Part shown: positions 1 through 6,986 of the stretch, piece by piece | Position numbering within the stretch: the stretch's first letter is position 1 | Layout: the number at the start of each line of letters is the position of its first letter | Assembly (NCBI GenBank): GCA_033763355.1 | Contig: JANRKT010000168.1 | Coordinates: 1-27,184, forward strand | Length of the DNA: 27,184 nucleotides | Direction: 5' to 3' | DNA from: JANRKT01 sp033763355 | GTDB taxonomy: Bacteria > Bacteroidota > Bacteroidia > Chitinophagales > Chitinophagaceae | Position numbers and translations under genes: made by a program | The notes under the pieces: model-generated | Database searches by the model: none | Told to the model about the DNA's origin: nothing | Seen by the model: the letters and a program-made list of their open reading frames with translations, nothing else

Positions 1-2193
1 ATGAGGTATATCGGGTAAACCACTCCAGCCTGAACCGTTAATGCTGCTCCATGTTGTACCGCCATCATTGCTCAGGTAAACATGCGAAGTTCCAAAACCG
101 GAAAGGGTTACAGCAAGCCTGTTAACATTTGTGGGGTCAACAGAAATAGCGGAATAATACCTGTCGGGCAGGGTACCTGTTATTTCAGTAAAAGTGGGGG
201 ACCCGGCTGTACCGTTTGTTGTCTTCCACAGTTTACTTCTTACGCCGCTTCCGGGGGCAGTGGAAAAATATACTACACTGTTGCTTGGCGCTTCCATAGC
301 AATAATGGGATTGTTTGCACCTGCAATGGCTACACCCCCATTTAAATTTGACCAAGTTGAACCGCTGTTGGTAGAACGTTTAAAATAAATTGACCCCGCA
401 AACACATAAGCAGAACCCGCTGTTTTACTGAACACCATCGGAACATTAAAGCAGGCTAATTCTGCAACGGCGCCGGAACCTGAACCAAAACTTGTTCCCC
501 CGTCTGTTGACCTTCTCCTGTTAAAATAATAGGATTCCACTATCTGAATTGTACCGGTGGAGTTCATGGTAGCATGAAAACCATCCCCGAGGTTTCCGAT
601 TCTTCTGCACCCGGTATTGCCTTCATAAACCATCGCTTCATTATCCTGCAAACCACAAAGCATATAATCGGGATTGGTGGGGTGTACGCTCATTTTAGCG
701 TAAATCTGAGCTGTGTTCAGTCCTCCGTTTAATGTATTAAAATTGCTTCCGCCATTGGTTGTTCTGAAAAGGCCACCGTCTGTGCACAGGAAAAAAGTAT
801 TCCCCGTTGCATCATGAGGAGAGGCTTCAATACGGTGTACATCTGCATGAACATAACCTGTGGTATTGCTTTGTCCTTCCGTTAAATCTCCTACAGTTGT
901 ATTATTGACATCCCAGAGGCTCCATGATCCTGTCAGGGATTTTGTTGCGCCTCCATTGGTGGAAAGATAAGTATCTAACTCCCCCCACAATAAGCGGCTG
1001 GCATTAGCGGGGCTTACCGCTACATCATGTGAATACCAGCCCTGGTTGTTCAGCATGTTAGCGGTTCCTGCAGCAGCCCATGTGCTTCCTTCATCGGTAG
1101 AAACATAGAGGCCTTGTGTATGAGATGTATTGGGATCTTTACCTATACTGGCATAAACCCTGTTGGGGTTATTGGCGCTTATGGCCAGCATAATTTTTCC
1201 GCTAATAGGGCTGGGCAAACTCGCTGAAGTAAGTTGTGTAAATGAAGGCGTAAGCGCATTGGCGTTTGTTGTTTTATAAATTCCGGTTCCGGTACTCTGA
1301 AAATTTCCGGAGCCCACATAAATAATATCAGGATTGCCCGGCTTGAATACCATATCCATCGCCATGGTTACATTGTGGATCAGCGTCCATGTACCGCCTG
1401 AATTGGTAGTTCTGTAAACGCCGTCTGTTGTGGCTGCAAAAACTGTTGAAGGAGTGGTTGGATGTATCAGCATATCCATTACCCCTTTTATACTTGAGTT
1501 TGAAAAATCGAGTGTTTTGGTCCAGGTGGTCCCTCCATTCGTGGTTTTTAAAATACCAATGCCATAAGAACCCCTGAATGTGCGGGTATGGCCGGCGCCA
1601 GTTGCACCACCCGCGGCTGCAGAGGGATTATAAACTTCGCCTGTGCCTATATAAATTTCGTTGGGATCAGAAGGATTTACCACGATAGAGCTTATTCCAA
1701 GTACAGGAAATCCTGTTGGTACATACTGCCAGCTTATTCCGCCCGGGCCACCGGTACCACCTGTTGTTGTCTTCCATAATCCACCGCTTGCTGAACCTAC
1801 CCACATGGTGTTGGCATCAGTAGGGTGAAAGGCTATTGACAAAATACGCCCGGCAAAGTTCATTGGGGCCAAAGCAGCCCACGGGGCTGTAGTAACGGAA
1901 TTCATACCAAGGCTGTTCATCCTGTCTGTAAACCCCATTTTCAAAGATTTTTCAAATGATTCCGTAAAGCCGGGGGCTTCAAGGTTGTTGTGCGGGTAAG
2001 TCCTCATTTCACTCCATAAATCAAAGGCCTTTATTGCCTCGCCTTTTTCTTCTTCCTCTTTTTCTCTTTCTTCTTCCTCAGAGCTGAAAAATGAAAACAG
2101 ATTCCTGTGCAGACCAGCGTAATAGAAAACAATGCCTGAAGTTAATACCAGGGCTAAAATAGCAGAGATGATAATGATCTTTCTCTTTTTCAT
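1..2193 (-). CDS. BNR/Asp-box beta-propeller protein, C-terminus cut off by window edge
   Basis: An uninterrupted reading frame runs from an ATG at 2193 to base 1 (731 codons) with no stop, so the gene continues beyond the left edge. The N-terminus has a basic start (MKKRK), one hydrophobic segment at about residues 6-28, then an unusual glutamate-rich stretch at about 39-53. From about residue 115 the protein is built of repeats ending in Asp-box-like motifs (TTNGGTTW, TTNSGGTW, STDEGSTW, TTNGGSNF, STNSGSTW, SNDGGTTW), each followed by phrases such as HPTNPD or VDPTNVN. This is typical of VPS10/sortilin or sialidase-like (BNR) propellers. In Bacteroidota such proteins are usually exported, often by the type IX system, but the C-terminal sorting domain would lie outside the window. 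The open frame extends 18 codons upstream of the ATG to a TAG at 2248-2250 without another ATG. Substrate unknown; sialidase catalytic activity cannot be claimed. Confidence 0.85.
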   Translation of the reverse strand, partial: MKKRKIIIISAILALVLTSGIVFYYAGLHRNLFSFFSSEEEEREKEEEEKGEAIKAFDLWSEMRTYPHNNLEAPGFTESFEKSLKMGFTDRMNSLGMNSVTTAPWAALAPMNFAGRILSIAFHPTDANTMWVGSASGGLWKTTTGGTGGPGGISWQYVPTGFPVLGISSIVVNPSDPNEIYIGTGEVYNPSAAAGGATGAGHTRTFRGSYGIGILKTTNGGTTWTKTLDFSNSSIKGVMDMLIHPTTPSTVFAATTDGVYRTTNSGGTWTLIHNVTMAMDMVFKPGNPDIIYVGSGNFQSTGTGIYKTTNANALTPSFTQLTSASLPSPISGKIMLAISANNPNRVYASIGKDPNTSHTQGLYVSTDEGSTWAAAGTANMLNNQGWYSHDVAVSPANASRLLWGELDTYLSTNGGATKSLTGSWSLWDVNNTTVGDLTEGQSNTTGYVHADVHRIEASPHDATGNTFFLCTDGGLFRTTNGGSNFNTLNGGLNTAQIYAKMSVHPTNPDYMLCGLQDNEAMVYEGNTGCRRIGNLGDGFHATMNSTGTIQIVESYYFNRRRSTDGGTSFGSGSGAVAELACFNVPMVFSKTAGSAYVFAGSIYFKRSTNSGSTWSNLNGGVAIAGANNPIIAMEAPSNSVVYFSTAPGSGVRSKLWKTTNGTAGSPTFTEITGTLPDRYYSAISVDPTNVNRLAVTLSGFGTSHVYLSNDGGTTWSSINGSGWSGLPDIPH

Positions 2194-2588
2194 CGGAATC
2201 AGATTGGTTTTTTTCGATGGATCTGGATTTATAGATTTTATGTCTGTCTAAAATCTTCTTAATGTTACCTGAATCCCGTAAAACCTGAAGGAGAAAAATC
2301 AAAGCTCAATAAATAATTAGGGCAAACAGGGTAACTTTTTCTTCATCAGTACGGTATTCAAATACAAAGATTAAAATTTTACTTCTCGCTTTTCTGTCAA
2401 TTCGACGAATCACCCTAAGTCTTCGATAATAAACAACAGTAATTAGTTGTTTAAGCAAAATACACCGCTTCTATAACGCATTTATGTTTAGAAAATTATA
2501 AGTGTTTCCATTAAAATTTACGGTTTAGCAATGATAAAGCCCCTGATCACAGGGGCTTTATACCAAGGAACTTATGTATATAACTGAT
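2194..2588 (-). other. Intergenic region between atpA and the BNR gene
   Basis: This 395-bp stretch holds no convincing gene. Next to atpA it carries the hairpin annotated separately at 2534-2561. In the minus orientation a possible promoter for the BNR gene lies at 2365-2400: TTG at 2400-2398 and AATCTTTG at 2372-2365 (7 of 8 to TAnnTTTG). Its 25-bp spacing is longer than the usual 19-21, so it is weak. If real, it gives a 5' leader of about 165 nt. The short open frame across 2078-2302 overlaps the BNR start in another frame and is probably spurious. Confidence 0.5.
2534..2561 (-). terminator. Hairpin downstream of atpA
   Basis: An 11-bp perfect stem (2534-2544 with 2551-2561, core AAGCCCCT/AGGGGCTT) closes a 6-nt loop, starting 28 bp after the atpA stop codon. 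There is no long U tract, so it may act as a weak intrinsic terminator or as a 3'-end stabiliser. Its position marks the end of the ATP synthase operon. Confidence 0.65.
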
Positions 2589-4169
2589 TTAATTTTTGTA
2601 CTGCCCAAAAAGGCCCTTAGCCATCTCAGTTAGTTTGCTGATGCTTTCTTCAGGAAGGTTCCCTTTCTTAAACTCTGCCAGTATTTCAGGATGCTTGTTT
2701 TCCATTTCTAAAAGAAAATGCTCTTCAAACTCTTTAACCCTTTTTACAGGAACATCCCTGAGCAAACCCTGTGTGCCGAGGTAAATGATAGCCACTTGTT
2801 TTTCAACAGCAAATGGTGAATACTGGGGTTGTTTTAATATCTCCACATTACGTGACCCTTTATCCAGAACCATTTTGGTAGCCGCATCAAGGTCGCCGCC
2901 AAATTTGGAAAATGCCTCCATCTCACGGTAAAGAGCCTGGTCTAACTTAAGTGTACCAGCCACTTTTTTCATTGACTTTATCTGCGCATTACCACCCACA
3001 CGGCTAACTGAAATACCCACGTTAATGGCTGGCCTGATACCGGAGTTGAACAGGTTGGACTCAAGGAATATCTGTCCGTCGGTAATTGAAATTACGTTGG
3101 TGGGAATGTATGCTGATACGTCGCCGGCCTGTGTTTCAATAATTGGTAATGCAGTTAAAGAACCGCCGCCTTTTACCATGTGCCTGATGGAATCAGGAAG
3201 GTCGTTCATGTTTTTAGCCACTTCATCTTTTGAAATGATCTTTGCAGCCCTTTCCAGCAAACGGCTGTGCAGGTAGAATACATCACCGGGATAAGCTTCA
3301 CGGCCGGGGGGCCGGCGAAGCAACAATGATACTTCACGGTAAGCAACTGCCTGTTTTGAAAGGTCGTCGTAAATAATGAGTGCGGGGCGGCCTGTATCAC
3401 GGAAAAATTCGCCAATAGCGGCACCGGCAAAAGGGGCATAGAACTGAAGCGGCGCCGGATCAGATGCAGATGCGGCAACAATTACAGTGTATTCCATTGC
3501 GCCATAATCCTGCAGGGTTTTCATAACACCTGCAATAGTGGATGATTTCTGGCCAATGGCTACATATATACAGTAAACCGGCTTACCTGCTTTGTAAAAT
3601 TCTTTCTGATTAATAATCGTATCAACTGCTATTGCTGTTTTACCCGTCTGCCGGTCGCCGATGATCAATTCCCGCTGGCCGCGGCCAATCGGAATCATTG
3701 CATCAATGGCTTTAATGCCGGTTTGCAACGGTTCCTTTACCGGTTCACGGAAAATTACACCCGGGGCTTTGCGTTCTAAAGGCATTTCATAACGCTCTCC
3801 TGTAATCGGTCCTTTTCCATCAATCGGTTCACCCAAAGTATTTACTACACGGCCTGCCATTCCTTCGCCTACTTTTATAGAAGCAATCTGGCCGGTGCGG
3901 CGCACTTTCGCTCCTTCTTTTATATCTTTTCCTTCACCCATCAATACCACGCCCACATTGTCTTCCTCAAGGTTAAGCGCAATGGCCCTGACCCCGTTTT
4001 CAAATTCAACCAGCTCGCCTGACTTTACATTGTTCAAACCATAAATACGGGCAATACCATCGCCGGTTTGCAATACGGTTCCCACCTCTTCAAGGTCAGC
4101 CCCTGCATTAAAGTTGCTTAACTGCTGGCGGAGTATCGCTGATATTTCATCTGATTTAATTTCTGCCAT
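2589..4169 (-). CDS. atpA: ATP synthase F1 subunit alpha
   Basis: The 526-residue protein is the full usual length for F1 alpha. It forms the alpha3beta3 headpiece with beta on the cytoplasmic face and carries the non-catalytic nucleotide sites. Visible marks are the N-terminal beta-barrel (GDGIARIYGLNNV), the P-loop GDRQTGKTAIA at about 170-180, the YVAIGQK segment, the PGREAYPGDVFYLHSR segment and the SRVGGNAQ segment. The ATG at 4169 gives MAEIKSDEIS, the expected start; atpH ends 36 bp upstream. It is the last gene of the operon here: in most Bacteroidota atpG follows atpA, but here a hairpin and an unrelated gene follow. Confidence 0.98.
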   Translation of the reverse strand: MAEIKSDEISAILRQQLSNFNAGADLEEVGTVLQTGDGIARIYGLNNVKSGELVEFENGVRAIALNLEEDNVGVVLMGEGKDIKEGAKVRRTGQIASIKVGEGMAGRVVNTLGEPIDGKGPITGERYEMPLERKAPGVIFREPVKEPLQTGIKAIDAMIPIGRGQRELIIGDRQTGKTAIAVDTIINQKEFYKAGKPVYCIYVAIGQKSSTIAGVMKTLQDYGAMEYTVIVAASASDPAPLQFYAPFAGAAIGEFFRDTGRPALIIYDDLSKQAVAYREVSLLLRRPPGREAYPGDVFYLHSRLLERAAKIISKDEVAKNMNDLPDSIRHMVKGGGSLTALPIIETQAGDVSAYIPTNVISITDGQIFLESNLFNSGIRPAINVGISVSRVGGNAQIKSMKKVAGTLKLDQALYREMEAFSKFGGDLDAATKMVLDKGSRNVEILKQPQYSPFAVEKQVAIIYLGTQGLLRDVPVKRVKEFEEHFLLEMENKHPEILAEFKKGNLPEESISKLTEMAKGLFGQYKN

Positions 4170-4205
4170 AATTATTTGGTTTATCGTTGTAGTTGCCCTA
4201 ATTGC

Positions 4206-4769
4206 TTATCGTATGTTATAGATATAAACGTTCTGTTTAAACTGCTTCTGGATATCCCTGAGGTCTCTCAGGATGCTGGCATCTAAAAGATTATTATTAA
4301 ACTCCAGCACAAAACCACCGATCAGATCTTCCCTTACTTCAGTGGTCAGTTCTATGTTTTGTAATGATGTCTCTGCTTTAACTTTATTTACAATGGATTG
4401 TTTCAGTTCTTCACTTACAGGTACTGCAGTAGTAAGCTTTACTTTGTGGATGCCTTTTATTTCATTATACAACTCAACAAATGAGGCCACAATCTCTGGC
4501 AATATATTCTCCCGTCCTTTACGGATTAACAACATGCTGAAGGCTGCACTCACCCCGCTGATCCTTCCTTTTGTTACGGCATCAACAATATTCTGTTTTT
4601 TATCTGCCTTAATGATGGGGCTGCGAAGCATGTTAACAAACTCACGGCTGCTTTTGCAAATGTCCTGCAGCAACTGCATGTCCTTATAAACCGTTTCCAA
4701 CTGGTTGCGTTCCTGTGCAAGGTCAGCTAAGCTTTTTGCATACCTCGAAGCTACTCTTGGGCTTGGCAT
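4206..4769 (-). CDS. atpH: ATP synthase F1 subunit delta
   Basis: The 187-residue protein is the delta/OSCP stator subunit, which ties the top of the alpha3beta3 head to the b-subunit peripheral stalk. Supporting signs are the N-terminal RVASRYAKSLADLAQ helix typical of AtpH, and a C-terminal REDLIGGFVLEFNNNLLDAS segment matching the conserved 'IGG...D.S' end of the family. The position between atpF and atpA is the canonical one. ATG at 4769. The 90-bp gap to atpF is longer than elsewhere in the operon and holds an inverted repeat. Confidence 0.96.
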   Translation of the reverse strand: MPSPRVASRYAKSLADLAQERNQLETVYKDMQLLQDICKSSREFVNMLRSPIIKADKKQNIVDAVTKGRISGVSAAFSMLLIRKGRENILPEIVASFVELYNEIKGIHKVKLTTAVPVSEELKQSIVNKVKAETSLQNIELTTEVREDLIGGFVLEFNNNLLDASILRDLRDIQKQFKQNVYIYNIR

Positions 4770-4790
4770 AATATTAATTTGAAATTTCCC

Positions 4791-4842
4791 GGTTTGAAAA
4801 TCTGAGTGTGATTAAACGCCGTCTGAATCACTTTTTCAAACC
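4791..4842 (-). promoter_or_regulatory. Two-part inverted repeat between atpF and atpH
   Basis: A 10-bp outer stem (4791-4800 GGTTTGAAAA with 4833-4842) encloses a 6-bp inner stem (4808-4813 GTGATT with 4826-4831). It lies in the 90-bp gap between the atpF stop and the atpH start. I infer an RNA structure that tunes mRNA stability or translation of individual subunits. Only the sequence symmetry is seen directly. Confidence 0.45.
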
Positions 4843-4859
4843 TTCAAACTTTCTGCTGC

Positions 4860-5354
4860 TTAATTCAGTTTTACTTCTCCGGCCAGTTGTTTAATGTAAC
4901 CTTCTTGTTCGGTTTTGTTACCGAGTTCACGCCGCAATACCTTTTCCGATACTTCTATCACCAATTTACCCACCTGGTTTTTTACATCAGTCAATGCCGC
5001 CATCTTCTGGTTTTCTATGGCAGCAAGCGCATCAGTCATAATTTTATTGGCTTCGGTTTTGGCCTGGTCTTTCGCTTCGTTAATGATGCGGTCTTTTGTA
5101 TCTTTTGCTTCTTTCAGCATCAGCGCCCTTTCTTCACGTGCTTTTGCAAGCAGCGCTTCATTTTCACTTTTCAGTTGCGCCATTTCAGCTTTTACTTTCT
5201 CTGCTGTAGCCAGTGAACCGGCAATGCTCTGCTCCCTGTCACGCAAACCTTTTATAATGGCAGGCCATGCCATTTTCCTGAGTATGAAAAATACAATCAG
5301 GAAAGCAAGTAAAGTCCAGATGAGCAAACCAAATTCGGGTGTAAGAAGTTGCAT
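4860..5354 (-). CDS. atpF: ATP synthase F0 subunit b
   Basis: The 164-residue protein is the peripheral-stalk subunit b. A single membrane helix spans about residues 8-25 (ending FFILRKMAWPAI), followed by a long charged helix rich in Ala, Lys and Glu (about 35-140) that forms the right-handed coiled coil of the stator, and a C-terminal segment that binds delta. Length and layout are those of normal bacterial AtpF. ATG at 5354 gives MQLLTPEFGLL. The 132-bp gap to atpE contains two hairpins, unusual inside such an operon. Confidence 0.97.
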   Translation of the reverse strand: MQLLTPEFGLLIWTLLAFLIVFFILRKMAWPAIIKGLRDREQSIAGSLATAEKVKAEMAQLKSENEALLAKAREERALMLKEAKDTKDRIINEAKDQAKTEANKIMTDALAAIENQKMAALTDVKNQVGKLVIEVSEKVLRRELGNKTEQEGYIKQLAGEVKLN

Positions 5355-5373
5355 ATACTAAAAGTTCAAAGTG

Positions 5374-5406
5374 AAAAGTAAAAACTCATACTTGATTTTT
5401 ACTTTT
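5374..5406 (-). promoter_or_regulatory. AT-rich hairpin between atpE and atpF
   Basis: A perfect 11-bp stem (5374-5384 AAAAGTAAAAA with 5396-5406) encloses an 11-nt loop, just upstream of atpF. Together with the GC-containing hairpin at 5432-5470 it fills most of the 132-bp gap after atpE. In the minus orientation it ends in a U-rich strand. It could be a partial terminator or processing site. Confidence 0.4.
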
Positions 5407-5431
5407 TAATTTTTTGTTTTTGCCTCTTTAA

Positions 5432-5470
5432 TTAACTGCACCCTCCGCCCTGTGCTTTGGATGCAGTTAA
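5432..5470 (-). promoter_or_regulatory. Hairpin immediately downstream of atpE
   Basis: A perfect 9-bp stem (5432-5440 TTAACTGCA with 5462-5470) closes a 21-nt loop, 16 bp after the atpE stop codon. In minus orientation it is followed by AATTAAAGAGGC and then U/A-rich sequence. As the c subunit is needed in many copies per complex, a 3' structure protecting atpE mRNA or attenuating downstream transcription is plausible, but this is inference. Confidence 0.45.
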
Positions 5471-5486
5471 AACATTCTCCCTGCAA

Positions 5487-5741
5487 TTATAAAACCATTG
5501 CAAGGAAGCCTACGATGATCGCAAACAGCGCAGCACCTTCTACCAGCGCCGCTGTAAGGATCATATTGGCACGAATGTCGTTAGATGCTTCCGGCTGACG
5601 GGCAATAGCTTCTACAGCGCCTTTACCAATCTGGCCAATGCCAATACCTGCGCCCATTGCTGCCAGGCCGGCGCCGATAGCACCCCCGCCGTTAGCAAAA
5701 GCTACTTCGCTCAACAGAACATTCAATAAATCCATGATCAT
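5487..5741 (-). CDS. atpE: ATP synthase F0 subunit c
   Basis: The 84-residue proteolipid forms the rotor ring of F0. It has two membrane helices (about 20-45, glycine-rich GAGLAAMGAGIGIGQIG; and about 57-82) joined by the polar loop with the conserved ARQP (47-50). The ion-binding carboxylate is Glu68 in ALVEGAALFA. The residue after Glu68 is Gly, not Ser/Thr as in known Na+ rings, so a proton-coupled ring is predicted. ATG at 5741 (M1) or 5735 (M3) are both possible. Twenty-six bp separate it from atpB. Confidence 0.97.
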   Translation of the reverse strand: MIMDLLNVLLSEVAFANGGGAIGAGLAAMGAGIGIGQIGKGAVEAIARQPEASNDIRANMILTAALVEGAALFAIIVGFLAMVL

Positions 5742-5767
5742 GTATATTAATGGTTATAAAAAACTTT

Positions 5768-6919
5768 TTAATGCTTTGCAGCATGCGCCTCATCATGATG
5801 TTCCCCTTCAAAAGCCTGGCCTATAAACACCGCTGTGAGCATGGTAAAAATAAACGCCTGCAAAAATGCCACCAGCACTTCTATTAAATATATAAATACG
5901 GTAAATGCAACTGATAAGGGAGAGGCGCCCCATCCTGCGGCAGGATGGATCTGCCCGAAAATAAAAATGAGTGAAATAAGGCAGATGATGATGATGTGCC
6001 CCGCCACCATGTTGGCAAAAAGACGTATAATTAATGCGAAAGGCTTAATGAATACGCTGAGGAATTCAACCGGAACAAGGATGAACTTAACCCCCATTGG
6101 CACGCCGGGCGGATTGAAGATGTGGCCCCAGAAATGTTTGTTGCTGCTGAAAAGGATAACAATGAATGAAATGATACCAAGCACAGCAGTAAAAGCAATA
6201 TTGCCTGTTACGTTGGCCGAACCGGGTATCAAACCAAATATGTTATTGATCAAAATAAAAAAGAAAACGGTTAGCAGGTACGGCAGGTATTTTTCATATT
6301 TGTGGCCCAGGTTGGGTTTGGCTACTTCATCGCGGACAAAAGTAATGACAGGTTCAAAAAAACTTTGTGTGCCTTTGGGCGCCGAAGTCACACCCTGGCC
6401 TTTCTTATATCTTTTTGCAATACTCAGCATGATCCACACAAAAACAATCAAAGCCAGCAGCATCTGCACCACATTGCGGGTTAAGGAAAGATCGTAAACT
6501 TTTACAGCGGCATCAATTTCGCCACTTTCATTTACCGCCACAATCTGCTGGTTGAAATATTTCTTAGGGTCAAGTTTCATTTTCTCAATCTTCTCTGCAG
6601 TAAGGATAGCATAATTCTTATGATTAAGCTTGCCATGGTGAAAATGAGAAGACATAAAAACATCCCAGCCTCTTTGGGGGGAATATAAAATTATGGGGAG
6701 GGGTATGCTAACGGGGTGTTTATGACCATCTTTCCCGACAATATCAAGAATGTGAAACTCATGGGCATTGAGGATGTGACCGAAAATGACCTCAGTAGCA
6801 TTAAATCCCTTTTTCTTTTCATGATCACCATCTTCACCCGCCAAACACACATTAAAAAAAGAAACTATAAACAAACTTAAAACCAGTGCTGTAAAGGGCT
6901 TGAAATGCCGGGCCATCAT
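5768..6919 (-). CDS. atpB: ATP synthase F0 subunit a, with N-terminal periplasmic extension
   Basis: Subunit a forms the two ion half-channels against the c ring. The essential arginine lies in IRLFANMVAGH, and the last helices (VFIYLIEVLVAFLQAFIFTML) match the family. I chose the ATG at 6919 (383 residues; a second ATG follows at 6916). The frame can be extended to a GTG at 6970, but a promoter -7 box TATCTTTG lies at 6947-6940 inside that extension, and the shorter form begins with a good signal sequence (ARHFKPFTALVLSLFIVSFF, then CLAGED). About 125 residues of His- and Lys-rich soluble sequence precede the first F0 helix; this extension is usual for Bacteroidota AtpB. It is the first gene of the operon. 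Confidence 0.95.
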   Translation of the reverse strand: MMARHFKPFTALVLSLFIVSFFNVCLAGEDGDHEKKKGFNATEVIFGHILNAHEFHILDIVGKDGHKHPVSIPLPIILYSPQRGWDVFMSSHFHHGKLNHKNYAILTAEKIEKMKLDPKKYFNQQIVAVNESGEIDAAVKVYDLSLTRNVVQMLLALIVFVWIMLSIAKRYKKGQGVTSAPKGTQSFFEPVITFVRDEVAKPNLGHKYEKYLPYLLTVFFFILINNIFGLIPGSANVTGNIAFTAVLGIISFIVILFSSNKHFWGHIFNPPGVPMGVKFILVPVEFLSVFIKPFALIIRLFANMVAGHIIIICLISLIFIFGQIHPAAGWGASPLSVAFTVFIYLIEVLVAFLQAFIFTMLTAVFIGQAFEGEHHDEAHAAKH

Positions 6920-6939
6920 ACCTGTTTTGAAATTTTGCG

Positions 6940-6947
6940 CAAAGATA
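6940..6947 (-). promoter_or_regulatory. Predicted promoter -7 box of the atp operon (TATCTTTG)
   Basis: TATCTTTG is a perfect match to the Bacteroidota TAnnTTTG element, ending 20 bp upstream of the ATG at 6919. No clear TTTG is seen 19-21 bp further up. It would give a very short 5' leader and supports the shorter AtpB start. It lies between the ABC exporter stop (6987) and atpB, so the ATP synthase genes need not depend on the exporter's promoter. Confidence 0.5.
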
Positions 6948-6986
6948 GGGATGCAGGGGTGAAAAACCACCCGGAACAGGAAAAAA

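Noticed and set aside
1..2193. Region with no long complete open frame, possibly a pseudogene
   Set aside because: The minus strand is fully open from 2193 to base 1; the gene is simply cut by the window edge.
2078..2302. Small minus-strand open frame (74 codons) overlapping the start of the BNR gene
   Set aside because: It runs in another frame over the signal segment of the larger gene. A frameshifted N-terminus of that gene was considered, but the ATG at 2193 already gives a good membrane anchor.
5487..5741. Possible Na+-coupled c ring
   Set aside because: The residue after the ion-binding Glu68 is Gly and the following residues are Ala, lacking the Ser/Thr and other ligands of known Na+ c subunits.
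5835..6497. 220-codon plus-strand open frame opposite atpB
   Set aside because: It is antisense to a certain gene and its composition is that of a reversed membrane protein; no start context or family resemblance.
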